Shown one piece after another: positions 9,074 to 17,516 of a stretch of 38,508 nt of DNA. Made by a program: the position numbers and the translations under genes. The stretch comes from Candidatus Kuenenia stuttgartensis. Its GTDB lineage: Bacteria > Planctomycetota > Planctomycetia > Gemmatales > Gemmataceae. The stretch is taken from positions 1-38,508 of the forward strand of contig CAMDHK010000010.1 of assembly GCA_945897965.1 (NCBI GenBank). The letters are read 5' to 3'. How positions within the stretch are numbered: position 1 is the stretch's first letter; each line of letters starts with the position of its first letter. The notes below the pieces were generated by a model, which saw only the letters and a list, made by a program, of their open reading frames with translations, was not told where the DNA came from and searched no databases.

Positions 9074-10657
9074 TTAAACTTCATCTTCATTGTCAGTTTC
9101 TCGAGTAGGTGAATCATCCTCTGAATCTGGAGTTAGAGCAAGTTTTTTTAGCTTGCGTTGTAGAGAATCAGACTTCATTCCAAGAGACTTTGCCGCTTTT
9201 TCCATGTCATTGGAATTTTCAGAAAGCGCCTTTTTAATCTTATCCTGCAACTTCCAATCTTGTATAACCCTGTAGAGCGTTCGTTCCCCAATCCCAAGCA
9301 TTCTGGATGCCTCCTCCCGATTCCCATTAGTCAGAGAGAGAGCTTGTTCAATAAAAAAGCGTTCCACTTCTGAAAGTGGCCTGCCTATTAAATGAGAAGC
9401 TTGTGGCGATTGGCCCGAAAGAGGCTGAATACGATTAAGAATATTGCCTTCTTGAACATCATCAATATTAAGAATACCATCAACATCAAGAACAACCATA
9501 CTTTCGATAAAGTTTCGCATTTCCCTGACGTTTCCGGGCCAATCATATAGTGTCATAGCTTTACGAACGGGTTCTGCTATAGTCATGGCATTTTTAGCAT
9601 GAAGTTGGTTAAATTCCTTAAGGAAATGTGAAGCTAAGAGGGGGATGTCTTCTCTTCGTTCACGAAGTTGGGGCAATCTGATTTTTAAACGATTGAGCCT
9701 GAAAAACAAATCTTGTCTGAAGGTACCTTCTGTTACGGCAGCTTCAAGATCACGATGAGTAGCAGAAACCACCCGCACATTAACCTTCAATGGTTCATTG
9801 CTACCAATTCTAAACACTTCACTATTTTCTAGGACACGCAATAATTTTGCCTGGAGGCTCATTGGCATGTCGCCTACTTCGTCAAGGAAAAGAGTGCCGC
9901 CGTTTGCATATTCAAACCGCCCTTTCCGCATTCTTTCTGCGCCTGTAAAAGCTCCTGGTTCATGGCCAAAAAGTTCATCATCAAGCAGGTTTTCGTTTAG
10001 TGCAGTACAATTCATCGCGACAAAAGGTTTGTTTTTGCGAGGGCTGTTATTGTGAATAGCCTTGGCAACCAATTCTTTTCCTGTTCCTGTCTCACCTTGG
10101 ATTAATACCGTTGCATTAGTAGGCGCTATGCTTTGTAGTTTCACTACAACGTCATGCATTTTAGAACTGTTGCCCAAAACGCCTTCGAAACCAAATTTTT
10201 CGTCTAGCTGGCGTTTAAGCTCACGATTGGTACGGGCAAGCCTAAGTCTTTCAGATGATTTTTCTACAATGGTTCGCAGTTCAACCATGTCAAGCGGTTT
10301 TGTTAGGTAGTTGGATGCGCCTTGTTTGATCGCTTCAACTGCAGTTTTTATATCCGCGTGCCCTGTGATTACAATAACTTCAACTTCGGGTAACTCCTCT
10401 TTGGCTTTACGAACAATCGCAAGGCCATCAATATCCGCCATTCGTAAATCAGTTAGAACGACATCAAAGGTCTCGGTTTCAATTTTTTTTGCACCGTCTT
10501 TGCCACTGCATACTACAGTGCACTCAAAGCCGACTCTTTCCAAGCTTTCTGAAACAACCTCGGCATGAGGTTTTTCATCATCAATAATCAAAACACGAAT
10601 TCCTTCTCCGGATTTTCGATTTAATATTTGATTAGATTTATCAGGATCCATAACCAT
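9074..10657 (-). CDS. Sigma-54-dependent response regulator (NtrC family), tandem Fis-type HTH
   Basis: Two-component activator of sigma-54 promoters. The receiver domain (20-135) has D26-D27, phosphoacceptor D70, T98 and K120. The AAA+ domain has Walker A GETGTGKE (188-195), the sigma-54 contact motif GAFTGA (235-240), Walker B LFLDE (266-270) and the arginine-rich LRERREDIP. The C-terminus holds a Fis-type HTH (NREEASRMLGIGERTLYRVI, about 446-465), followed directly by a second similar unit (NDMEKAAKSLGMKSDSLQRK, about 483-502), then an acidic tail. A doubled HTH is unusual. No histidine kinase gene is adjacent, so it is an orphan here. Two start ATGs lie 6 bp apart (MVM); the first is used, with AGGG about 7 nt upstream. 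It lies upstream of mutL and is divergent from the HD-GYP-like gene. Confidence 0.95.
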   Translation of the reverse strand: MVMDPDKSNQILNRKSGEGIRVLIIDDEKPHAEVVSESLERVGFECTVVCSGKDGAKKIETETFDVVLTDLRMADIDGLAIVRKAKEELPEVEVIVITGHADIKTAVEAIKQGASNYLTKPLDMVELRTIVEKSSERLRLARTNRELKRQLDEKFGFEGVLGNSSKMHDVVVKLQSIAPTNATVLIQGETGTGKELVAKAIHNNSPRKNKPFVAMNCTALNENLLDDELFGHEPGAFTGAERMRKGRFEYANGGTLFLDEVGDMPMSLQAKLLRVLENSEVFRIGSNEPLKVNVRVVSATHRDLEAAVTEGTFRQDLFFRLNRLKIRLPQLRERREDIPLLASHFLKEFNQLHAKNAMTIAEPVRKAMTLYDWPGNVREMRNFIESMVVLDVDGILNIDDVQEGNILNRIQPLSGQSPQASHLIGRPLSEVERFFIEQALSLTNGNREEASRMLGIGERTLYRVIQDWKLQDKIKKALSENSNDMEKAAKSLGMKSDSLQRKLKKLALTPDSEDDSPTRETDNEDEV

Positions 10658-10861
10658 TATCGCCCTACTTTCGCAACAATTTAATCAAAGCTCATTGTAT
10701 AGTTTAACCAAATTAATTGCCTAGTCTCTGTTTGTTTCTTATTTTCTCGTTAAAGAACGCATGATCGTAATACCGATAAAAGAAGTAAGATTCCTATGCT
10801 TTGGTAAAGCCGTGTGTAATTGGGTTATTCGTTAAAGCTAGGGTGTTTTTTAGGTAAAAAG

Positions 10862-12325
10862 ATGAATATTAGTGAACCACAAGTTCTTTTAGGAAAAATA
10901 ACAGCTTTAAGAGAAAAGCTTGAAAAGGCTGTTCGTGAACCTGTTTCGCACCAATTAATTACTGAAGATAGCTTGGGATTTATTGATAGAAAAAATCGAT
11001 TAGCCTCCAAACTTGTTGAATCGGATGAATGCGATTCAGTAATTATTGATGAAAGTAAAGGGGATCAAGCACTAAGATTGCCCGTTAAACTTACTTCAAA
11101 AGCTAGGGAGTTGTTAATTCATGGGAAAGATTTGATTGGAGATTTGCGTAATTTAGCAAATGCTTTCCTTCTTTATCGTACCGATGATGAAATAGTTTCT
11201 AAAAAAGGGATTCAGGAATCTGGCGCCTTGATTAAGCTATATCGTGAAACAACAGCGATGGCAGATACTGCCCTTCGCATGATTCCAAATTTCCCTGAGT
11301 CTCCATCTAGCCAATTGCAGCTTTGTGTTGGCGTTGAAGCTATTTTTCAAGTCATTTCCCAGCGATTAAGAATTCTTAAACAAGCTTGCATTGCAAAAGA
11401 AAAAGAACTTCAAAAAATAACCAAGCTTGTAGAAATATTTGATCTAATTCTAATTGGAAGCAAGCCTGATTTTGTAGATGTTCAAAATATTGTTGAAGAT
11501 ATTCTCGAGGAAGTGCGAAACGGTGAAACCCTCAGATTTCTCCGTGAAGATAATGATTACCCCGCAAGGTATGTAGCTTGCAAGGGACTGAATTTTGCAA
11601 GAGTTGTTGCGAGGGTAATATTCCAAGACGCTCAATTACGCTTGGCAAGTATGGAAATAATTGCAGCAGCGTTATTTCTTGATATAGGTATGATTAAAAT
11701 CCAGGCATCAGGATTGGTTGAACCAGAACGAATTCATGGGAAAATGTCGCGGTCTTATGAATCGCATTGTTTTATAGGTGCAGAATTACTCCGACAATCA
11801 TTTCCAAATATGCCTTTGCTTGCAGAAGCGGCTCTTTCCCACCACGAGAATATAGATGGGTCTGGTTTCCCCTCAGGATTAAAAGGGGCAGAGTTATCCC
11901 CAGTCATTAGATTTCTTGCAGTTTGTGAACGATACATTGCTCGATGCATGTCGTCTTCATCCAATAAACCTTTAAACACAAAAGGTGCGCTAACTTCAAT
12001 TCTTATGGATAGTGAAGATGGAAAGCTTGATAAGGTGTATGCTCGTTTTTTACTAGCCATTTCGTTTTATCCATCTGGTACAGCGGTTGAGCTTTCAGAT
12101 GGTTCCCTCGGGATTGTTTTGGCAAATCCGCTATCCAAGAATACAGAAACAGAATCTAACAATCAAATTGTTGCAGTATTGCGTGAACCTGATGGTAGCT
12201 ATCTTTCCAAGCCTAAAATTCTAGATCTTGCTGGTAGAAATTCACCCGCAGTACTTCGCGGTATTTCGCAGCAAGAAAAAGATGACCTTATTGGAACTGA
12301 ATTTCCTGAGTGGAACTCGAACTAA
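10862..12325 (+). CDS. Degenerate HD-GYP domain protein
   Basis: About 487 residues with no transmembrane segment or receiver domain. The N-terminal 215 residues are helical and unrecognised. The C-terminal part resembles HD-GYP cyclic-di-GMP phosphodiesterases: HHENIDGSGFPSGLKG (about 327-342) matches the HHE..DGSGYP..L.G signature. However, the family's HDIGK motif reads LDIGMIK (about 273-279), losing the metal-binding His, and the earlier GHS.RVA helix reads LNFARVVA, losing another His. Catalysis is therefore doubtful; a c-di-GMP sensor or protein-interaction role is possible. I chose the ATG at 10862 because AGG lies 7 nt before it; an in-frame TTG at 10820 would add 14 residues. A CPBP protease follows 15 bp downstream. 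Confidence 0.85.
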   Translation: MNISEPQVLLGKITALREKLEKAVREPVSHQLITEDSLGFIDRKNRLASKLVESDECDSVIIDESKGDQALRLPVKLTSKARELLIHGKDLIGDLRNLANAFLLYRTDDEIVSKKGIQESGALIKLYRETTAMADTALRMIPNFPESPSSQLQLCVGVEAIFQVISQRLRILKQACIAKEKELQKITKLVEIFDLILIGSKPDFVDVQNIVEDILEEVRNGETLRFLREDNDYPARYVACKGLNFARVVARVIFQDAQLRLASMEIIAAALFLDIGMIKIQASGLVEPERIHGKMSRSYESHCFIGAELLRQSFPNMPLLAEAALSHHENIDGSGFPSGLKGAELSPVIRFLAVCERYIARCMSSSSNKPLNTKGALTSILMDSEDGKLDKVYARFLLAISFYPSGTAVELSDGSLGIVLANPLSKNTETESNNQIVAVLREPDGSYLSKPKILDLAGRNSPAVLRGISQQEKDDLIGTEFPEWNSN

Positions 12326-12340
12326 CAAAGGTTACGGAAA

Positions 12341-13042
12341 ATGTTTCCCCGGCGTTACATCACCTATGTTGAAGCGACCAGGCATCCATGGCCTAATTTT
12401 ATATTTTTATTACCTATTGTAATATTATACGAGGCTGCTGTTTGGTACTGCTCGAGTCACCAAGTTGATGGGGTTAGAAATGGTGCAGATGGTTGGTTAA
12501 GACAGAATTTAGCTGTTTATGGTGTAAACCTAATTTGGCTTCCTCCTGTTTTCCTGCTTTGTTTTTATGCATTCCAAAGTTTTTTGAGATGGTGGAGTCG
12601 ACCTCACGAAAATATTGAAACTATTACCGGTATGATTCTGGAAAGCGGAATATTTGGAATGATCTTATGGTTGGTTGCGGGAATCTGGAGCAAAGGATTT
12701 CTTGCTTCAGGAGTTGACGCTTCTAGTGGCGTTTCATCTGCTTGGGTAACATATCTGGGCGCAGGAATTTATGAGGAAGCAATATTTAGGCTTTTGGGCA
12801 TCCATCTTTTATTATTGTTATTTCCGAGAAACATTTTCCCATCTTTGCCTTTAGCATTTTTCGTGTCTTCGGTCGGGTTTGCAATATCACATCATCTGGG
12901 TGTTTTTGGAGAACCTTTTCAGTTAGACATTTTTGTTTTTAGAGCCCTTGCAGGATTATACTTCTGCGCAGTTTACATGTTCCGAGGTTTTGGAATTGCA
13001 GTTGGGGCTCATGTAATCTATGACTTTATTGTTTCAGTTTAA
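12341..13042 (+). CDS. CPBP-family intramembrane metalloprotease
   Basis: A 233-residue multi-pass membrane protein of the CPBP (CAAX protease and bacteriocin-processing, formerly Abi) family. The three family motifs are present in order: EE...R in GIYEEAIFRLLG, F...H in VGFAISHHLG, and H...D in GAHVIYDFI. At least five hydrophobic helices are evident, starting with NFIFLLPIVILYEAAVW. Bacterial members cleave membrane substrates or prenylated proteins; the substrate cannot be inferred here. AAAGG and GGA lie just upstream of the ATG, and the gene starts 15 bp after the HD-GYP-like gene, so the two probably form one operon. It ends 10 bp from the convergent symporter gene. Confidence 0.92.
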   Translation: MFPRRYITYVEATRHPWPNFIFLLPIVILYEAAVWYCSSHQVDGVRNGADGWLRQNLAVYGVNLIWLPPVFLLCFYAFQSFLRWWSRPHENIETITGMILESGIFGMILWLVAGIWSKGFLASGVDASSGVSSAWVTYLGAGIYEEAIFRLLGIHLLLLLFPRNIFPSLPLAFFVSSVGFAISHHLGVFGEPFQLDIFVFRALAGLYFCAVYMFRGFGIAVGAHVIYDFIVSV

Positions 13043-13052
13043 TTGGTGAATT

Positions 13053-15017
13053 TCATAAGCTTGGTAATGGCTTTTTTGAACCAGTTAGTAATGAAACAAC
13101 AACCAAAGTGATAAAGCCTAAAGGTATGGTAATGATTCCAGGCTGGCTGAATGGAACCAAAGCGCTTTCAGGCGATAATCCATAAACATCTTTAAAGGTA
13201 TCGGCACATGAAAGAATCCAACCCAAGGATGAAAACATTCCGACAATAATGGCACAGATAACGCCTTCTTTGGTTGTTTTTTTCCAGAATAAAAGCATAA
13301 CAAGCGAAGGAAGATTTGCACTAGCTGCTACGCTAAAAGCCCAACCAACAAGATAATTCACATTCATTTTTTGGAATAAAATTCCTAGAACAATAGCGAT
13401 GATTCCAACAAAAACGCAGGATATTTTGCCTGCTTTTACTTTGGTCTCATCTTTCATAGGGATTTTAAGAAAACCTAGAAGCAAATCGTGAACAACTGCG
13501 CCACTCGCCGCAACTATCAAACCACTGACCGTTCCAAGTACAGTCGTAAAAGCAATTGCAGAAATCATTGCGAACATAACTTCGCCAAAACTTCGAGCAA
13601 GAAGAGGGGCAGCCATGTTGCTGTCGCTTACATCAAGTGATCCGCTGGTCATTGCACCAAGGCCAAGGAATAAAGTTAAAATGTAGAAAAGCCCAATGGT
13701 AGAAATTCCGACCACAGTGCTATTACGAGCGCAAGATTGGCTTTTGACAGTGTAATATCTGATTAAAATATGCGGTAAAGAAGCTGTGCCGCAAAAAAGG
13801 GCGAGCATAAGCGAAATAAAGTTTAACTTATCAGTGATTTTTTCGCTGCGAATGCCTTTAAGCGATGGGTGATTCCCAGGGCTAAGGACATCCTTCCCAA
13901 GGGTTGGTCTGGGGAAATAAATAGTAAGTGTTGAATCATCATCAAGTTTGATTTTGTCATTACCCCAAAGGATAATTTCGCTTTCCTGAATTGTGCGAAT
14001 GAAATCCAAGGGCCCAAGGGGGCCTGTTTCTTTAACATTTCCAGGTAGTTTTGTGATGCTTCCAACAGCCCAAAGATCGCCTTCTTCTGTGCCCTTCCCT
14101 TTTGGTAGACCGTTTACTAAGGGTTTTCCCCCAACTTTCGGGTTTGATAAGATCGTTTGAGTTTCATAGAGATAAAATTCTCCTGCAGCAGATTTTGATT
14201 TCTCAATTTTCCAATAGGAAGTTTGTTTTGATTGTGTATCAATAACTCTAACGAAAGGTTTTCCTTTCCAAATACCTTCACTTTTTATCACTTCTGAATT
14301 AGCAAACCCAAGTGCTATAGGATCGGAAACGTTTCCTTCTTTAAAGGGCCCAAGTATTTTAAGCTCGTGATGTTTGTGGTGATCATGTTGCATATCAACT
14401 TTTAGGCCACGGTTTAAAATCATGACGACTAAAATAAAACTAAAAATAACAAGCAATGAACCTTTTAAAAATTGAACGTAAGTTGTACTTACCATGCCCG
14501 CCGTTGTGACAATTAAAGTAACCACTGTGCCAACAATAAGAACACCAGCATAATGGGGGAATCCTAATAAAGGTTGGATGAGTACACCAGCACCAACCAT
14601 TTGCGGAATCAGATAAAAAATGCTAACGCAAAGCGTACTGATTGCAGCAACAAATTTGATACCTGGGGAATTAAATTTTGCATCTAGTGCGTCAGCAAAG
14701 GTGTATTTTCCAAGTCTTTTAATAGGTTCTGCAATTACGAATAAGGCAACAATCCAACCTGCGAGATATCCAATGGAATATAAAAAACCATCATAGCCAA
14801 AAAAAGCAATCATGCCGCAGATCCCAAGAAATGATGCAGCACTAAGATAATCGCCTGCGAAAGCTATGCCATTCACAATCCAATGAACTTCGCCATGGGC
14901 CGCAAAATATCCTTGTGACGATTTTGTTTTTCCTGCAAAAGAAAAGCTAATTGCCAGAGTGAGAGCAACGAATATTGCAAAAATAAGGACAGCAATCCAA
15001 GAAGCTTCATGTATCAC
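13053..15017 (-). CDS. ActP-like sodium:solute (acetate/monocarboxylate) symporter
   Basis: SSF-family cation symporter of 654 residues, closest in motif pattern to ActP: FAGDYLSAASFLGICGMI, GKYTFADALDAKF, PQMVGAGVLI, and LFCGTASLPHILIRYYTV after the large loop. ActP-type proteins are usually about 550 residues. The excess sits in a hydrophilic segment at about 203-398 that begins with a histidine-rich stretch (HDHHKHHE) and includes repeated beta-strand-like sequence. Start is GTG (15015-15017), sharing its G with the TAG stop of the DUF485 gene, the usual partner of this transporter, which supports translational coupling. It is last in the five-gene minus-strand run from 21407. Acetate is the default guess; another short carboxylate is possible. 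Confidence 0.93.
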   Translation of the reverse strand: MIHEASWIAVLIFAIFVALTLAISFSFAGKTKSSQGYFAAHGEVHWIVNGIAFAGDYLSAASFLGICGMIAFFGYDGFLYSIGYLAGWIVALFVIAEPIKRLGKYTFADALDAKFNSPGIKFVAAISTLCVSIFYLIPQMVGAGVLIQPLLGFPHYAGVLIVGTVVTLIVTTAGMVSTTYVQFLKGSLLVIFSFILVVMILNRGLKVDMQHDHHKHHELKILGPFKEGNVSDPIALGFANSEVIKSEGIWKGKPFVRVIDTQSKQTSYWKIEKSKSAAGEFYLYETQTILSNPKVGGKPLVNGLPKGKGTEEGDLWAVGSITKLPGNVKETGPLGPLDFIRTIQESEIILWGNDKIKLDDDSTLTIYFPRPTLGKDVLSPGNHPSLKGIRSEKITDKLNFISLMLALFCGTASLPHILIRYYTVKSQSCARNSTVVGISTIGLFYILTLFLGLGAMTSGSLDVSDSNMAAPLLARSFGEVMFAMISAIAFTTVLGTVSGLIVAASGAVVHDLLLGFLKIPMKDETKVKAGKISCVFVGIIAIVLGILFQKMNVNYLVGWAFSVAASANLPSLVMLLFWKKTTKEGVICAIIVGMFSSLGWILSCADTFKDVYGLSPESALVPFSQPGIITIPLGFITLVVVSLLTGSKKPLPSL

Positions 15018-15292
15018 TAGTTACTATCTCCAGAATGGTTGCCCTTGTTTCGTAAAACATAACTGTAAATTAAGGCAAGTAAAACAGCGCTAGTTATTAA
15101 AATAAAACCATAAATAACAGGTAAGTTGATTCCTGAAATAGTGAAGGTGGTCATCTTTTCTGGGAAAAAGGCATTTAAAAAAACAAAGAATGAGTAGAGC
15201 GCAACATAAAAGAAGAAGAATACAAAGCCAAGAGTTGAATTATCGTTGTGGGGAGCTGTTTTATTATCAGAAATCATCATATCCTTCCGCAT
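15017..15292 (-). CDS. DUF485 small membrane protein (YjcH-like)
   Basis: A 91-residue protein with two transmembrane helices (GFVFFFFYVALYSFFVFLNA and IYGFILITSAVLLALIYSYV) separated by the family's short loop after NAFFPE. DUF485 proteins are encoded directly upstream of ActP-type symporters and are thought to be accessory subunits. The start is uncertain: the ATG at 15292 gives MRKDMMIS, but a good AAGGA sits only a few bases before the internal ATGATG (about 15278-15280), so the real protein may begin at MMIS or MIS. It starts 19 bp after the Gfo/Idh/MocA stop and its stop overlaps the symporter start by one base. Confidence 0.9.
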   Translation of the reverse strand: MRKDMMISDNKTAPHNDNSTLGFVFFFFYVALYSFFVFLNAFFPEKMTTFTISGINLPVIYGFILITSAVLLALIYSYVLRNKGNHSGDSN

Positions 15293-15311
15293 TAAAATTA
15301 GTATTTTGAAT

Positions 15312-16652
15312 TTAAACTAGATCCCAGCCTTTTCGGTATTCTCTTTTGATCATAGGATCAGCTTCCGGGCAATTAGTTGCTTTTATTTTATCTGCATCCC
15401 AAATAAGTTTTTTTCCAACTCTAAAAGCGACATTACCAAGATGATTAGATTCCGTGAGCCAACCGGAATATTCAAAATTACAGGTTGTTGGAGAACCAGT
15501 TTTGCAAGCTTGCAACCATTCTGCGTAATGACCAATAGATTTTGGGATAAATGGCTCGGGCTTTTTGAAATCAACAAATTCTTTTTCGGGCAAGAGTGCA
15601 TGCTTGCTATAATCGGAAAGCAGCATACCTTTATCGCCAACAAATAATACTCCGCTATTCCACGCAGGGATTTTACCTTCAATTAAATGCGGCGGCTTGT
15701 TTGCACCTTGATACCAAACCATTTTAACAGCCGGCATTTCTCCACGAGCAGGAAATTCGTAGGTGGCTTGCATCGATGCAGGAGCAATTTCGAGATGGGG
15801 TTTTGGGCCTGAAGCTTCAATACTTGTAGGAGCTTTGAGTTTTAGCGCCCAAAATGGAAGATCGTTCCAGTGGCTTCCCAGGTCGGACATTGTGCCATTG
15901 CCGAAATCCCACCATCGATACCATTTTGGTCCGGGAAAATAAACTGTGTTGAATGGCCTAAACGGAGCAGGCCCAACCCATAAATCCCAATCTAGCCCAG
16001 TTGGAATAGCACTGGTTTCTTTAGGCCTATCAGTTACATGGACAATATCACCATTCTTTTTGGAGTCTTCCTGCGATTGTAAACCCCAGGCCCTACCAAC
16101 CCAAACATGAACTTCTCTTACAGGGCCAATGGCATTAGTTTGGATGAGTTCAACCACTCTGCGGTAATTTTCCCCTGCGTGAATTTGAATTCCCATTTGA
16201 GTTGCAACATTGGTCTTTGCTGCAACTTCTCGGATGATACGAGCTTCCCAAATATTGTGGGTAAGAGGTTTTTCGCAATAAACATGCTTGCCCGATTTTA
16301 AGGCAGCAAGCGTTACAAATGCGTGTGTGTGTTCACACGTACTTACCACAACAGCATCAAAATCTTTGGCGTTTTCAAACATTTTTCGAAAGTCAGAAAA
16401 CTTTTTTGCTTTATTATGTGTTACTGAAGCTTTGGCAATTGCTTCAGAATTTACATCGCAAAGTGCAACAATGTTTTCTGAAGATACACCTGCAAGGTTT
16501 CCCGCGCCTCTACCCCCAGCCCCAACAATCGCAATGTTTAACTTGTTATAAGTGTCTTTAGCCCGGATATAATTCGGGGCGGTTAGAATAAAACCAGAAG
16601 CACCAGCCAAAGAAGCTTTAACGAATTTTCTTCTGGAAAATTTCTTAATCAT
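15312..16652 (-). CDS. Tat-exported Gfo/Idh/MocA-family oxidoreductase
   Basis: A 446-residue NAD(P)-dependent sugar or polyol oxidoreductase probably exported folded. The N-terminus has a twin-arginine signal ([19 protein letters not shown]) with a cleavage site near residue 31. The Rossmann motif [13 protein letters not shown] (about 39-51) and the conserved [12 protein letters not shown] follow. The C-terminal domain contains [19 protein letters not shown], typical of the planctomycete-expanded group. Perfect AAGGAAG lies 5 nt before the ATG. It sits between a DUF1080 gene (43 bp upstream) and the DUF485/ActP pair (19 bp downstream). Related enzymes with DUF1080 partners act on 3-keto sugars, so oxidation at C3 of a glycoside is a reasonable inference, not shown by the sequence. 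Confidence 0.94.
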   Translation of the reverse strand: MIKKFSRRKFVKASLAGASGFILTAPNYIRAKDTYNKLNIAIVGAGGRGAGNLAGVSSENIVALCDVNSEAIAKASVTHNKAKKFSDFRKMFENAKDFDAVVVSTCEHTHAFVTLAALKSGKHVYCEKPLTHNIWEARIIREVAAKTNVATQMGIQIHAGENYRRVVELIQTNAIGPVREVHVWVGRAWGLQSQEDSKKNGDIVHVTDRPKETSAIPTGLDWDLWVGPAPFRPFNTVYFPGPKWYRWWDFGNGTMSDLGSHWNDLPFWALKLKAPTSIEASGPKPHLEIAPASMQATYEFPARGEMPAVKMVWYQGANKPPHLIEGKIPAWNSGVLFVGDKGMLLSDYSKHALLPEKEFVDFKKPEPFIPKSIGHYAEWLQACKTGSPTTCNFEYSGWLTESNHLGNVAFRVGKKLIWDADKIKATNCPEADPMIKREYRKGWDLV

Positions 16653-16695
16653 GATTCTTCCTTATTAATGCAATTGTTTTCGGGATAATCAAGAA

Positions 16696-17427
16696 CTATG
16701 GAAGTTCCTTAATTTTTAACCCTTTGAATTCAATAGGAGCGCCTTCAGATTCCAAACACAAATAACCAGTTTTAGGGTCACAATCTTTTCCGCCTGAAAC
16801 TTGTTCGCCATTAACCCAAAGGCGAACTTCGCCATTGACTGCCTTGATGTAGTAGTGGTTCCATTCTCCAACTCCCTTAGAAAGGTTTTTTGAAGGGAAA
16901 CTACGGCTACCTTTGGGAGATTTTGGCTCAAAAGGTATCATTTTTGATTTTCCCACGGGAAAAACATCTCCATGGGTAGTAAACCAGTCGGATTTTTTCT
17001 TGTTCGCTTTTTCGTAATTTTCAGCATAACCATGATCAAGGATTTGGACTTCAATTCCTGCTTTAGGAAGTTGCCCAGGTTTCAGACCTTCCAAGCCATC
17101 TTCGCTAGCCCAAAGGAAAATTCCTGAGTTGCCTGCATGTTTCATATGGCGCCAAGTGGCAACCATTTCAAAGTTGGTGTATTTTTTCTTACTTCTAGTC
17201 ACACCAACTGGAGTACCTTTGCAAAAAATGGTCCCATCTTTCCATATCCAAGTGTCTGGGTCGGTGTTAACATTTTGGAAATCAGATTCGGAAAGGGCAG
17301 ACCAGCCTTCACCTTCGCCCGTTATTAATTTAGCTGATTCTTGAGCGATAGTTAAGCTGCTAAAGCTTATAAAGCCAATCAAAGATAAAAACATTAAAGT
17401 CTTGATAAATTTAAAACAAATTCTCAT
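16696..17427 (-). CDS. DUF1080 (3-keto-disaccharide hydrolase-like) exported protein
   Basis: A 243-residue secreted protein with a signal peptide (LMFLSLIGFISFSSLTIAQ) followed by a concanavalin-like beta-sandwich of the DUF1080 family: WIWKDGTIFCKG, NFEMVATWRHMKHAGNSGIF, GIEVQILDHG, GEWNHYYIKAVNGEVRLWVN. Some characterised members cleave or lyse 3-keto-glycosides, and the Pfam name was changed accordingly. GGAG lies 7 nt before the ATG. The gene is between the ThuA fusion (89 bp upstream) and the Gfo/Idh/MocA gene, so a shared role in sugar breakdown is likely. A second, more divergent DUF1080 gene is at 25449-26153. Confidence 0.93.
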   Translation of the reverse strand: MRICFKFIKTLMFLSLIGFISFSSLTIAQESAKLITGEGEGWSALSESDFQNVNTDPDTWIWKDGTIFCKGTPVGVTRSKKKYTNFEMVATWRHMKHAGNSGIFLWASEDGLEGLKPGQLPKAGIEVQILDHGYAENYEKANKKKSDWFTTHGDVFPVGKSKMIPFEPKSPKGSRSFPSKNLSKGVGEWNHYYIKAVNGEVRLWVNGEQVSGGKDCDPKTGYLCLESEGAPIEFKGLKIKELP

Positions 17428-17516
17428 TTTGAAACTCCGTGAGGTTGTATGAATACTGGAAAGTACAACTATTTTCGATGGTACGCTATGTTAATTCTGA
17501 ATAACTAAATGACATT

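Noticed and set aside
10658-10861. 204 bp gap between the sigma-54 regulator and the HD-GYP-like gene read for RNA genes and promoters
   Set aside because: No tRNA-like fold, terminator or convincing -35/-10 pair was seen; only poor matches such as TTGGTA with TTATTC.
17444-17469. Inverted repeat GTTGTA...TACAAC before the first DUF1080 gene
   Set aside because: A 6 bp stem with a 14 nt loop is weak, there is no second copy elsewhere in the window that I could find, and no promoter is aligned to it.
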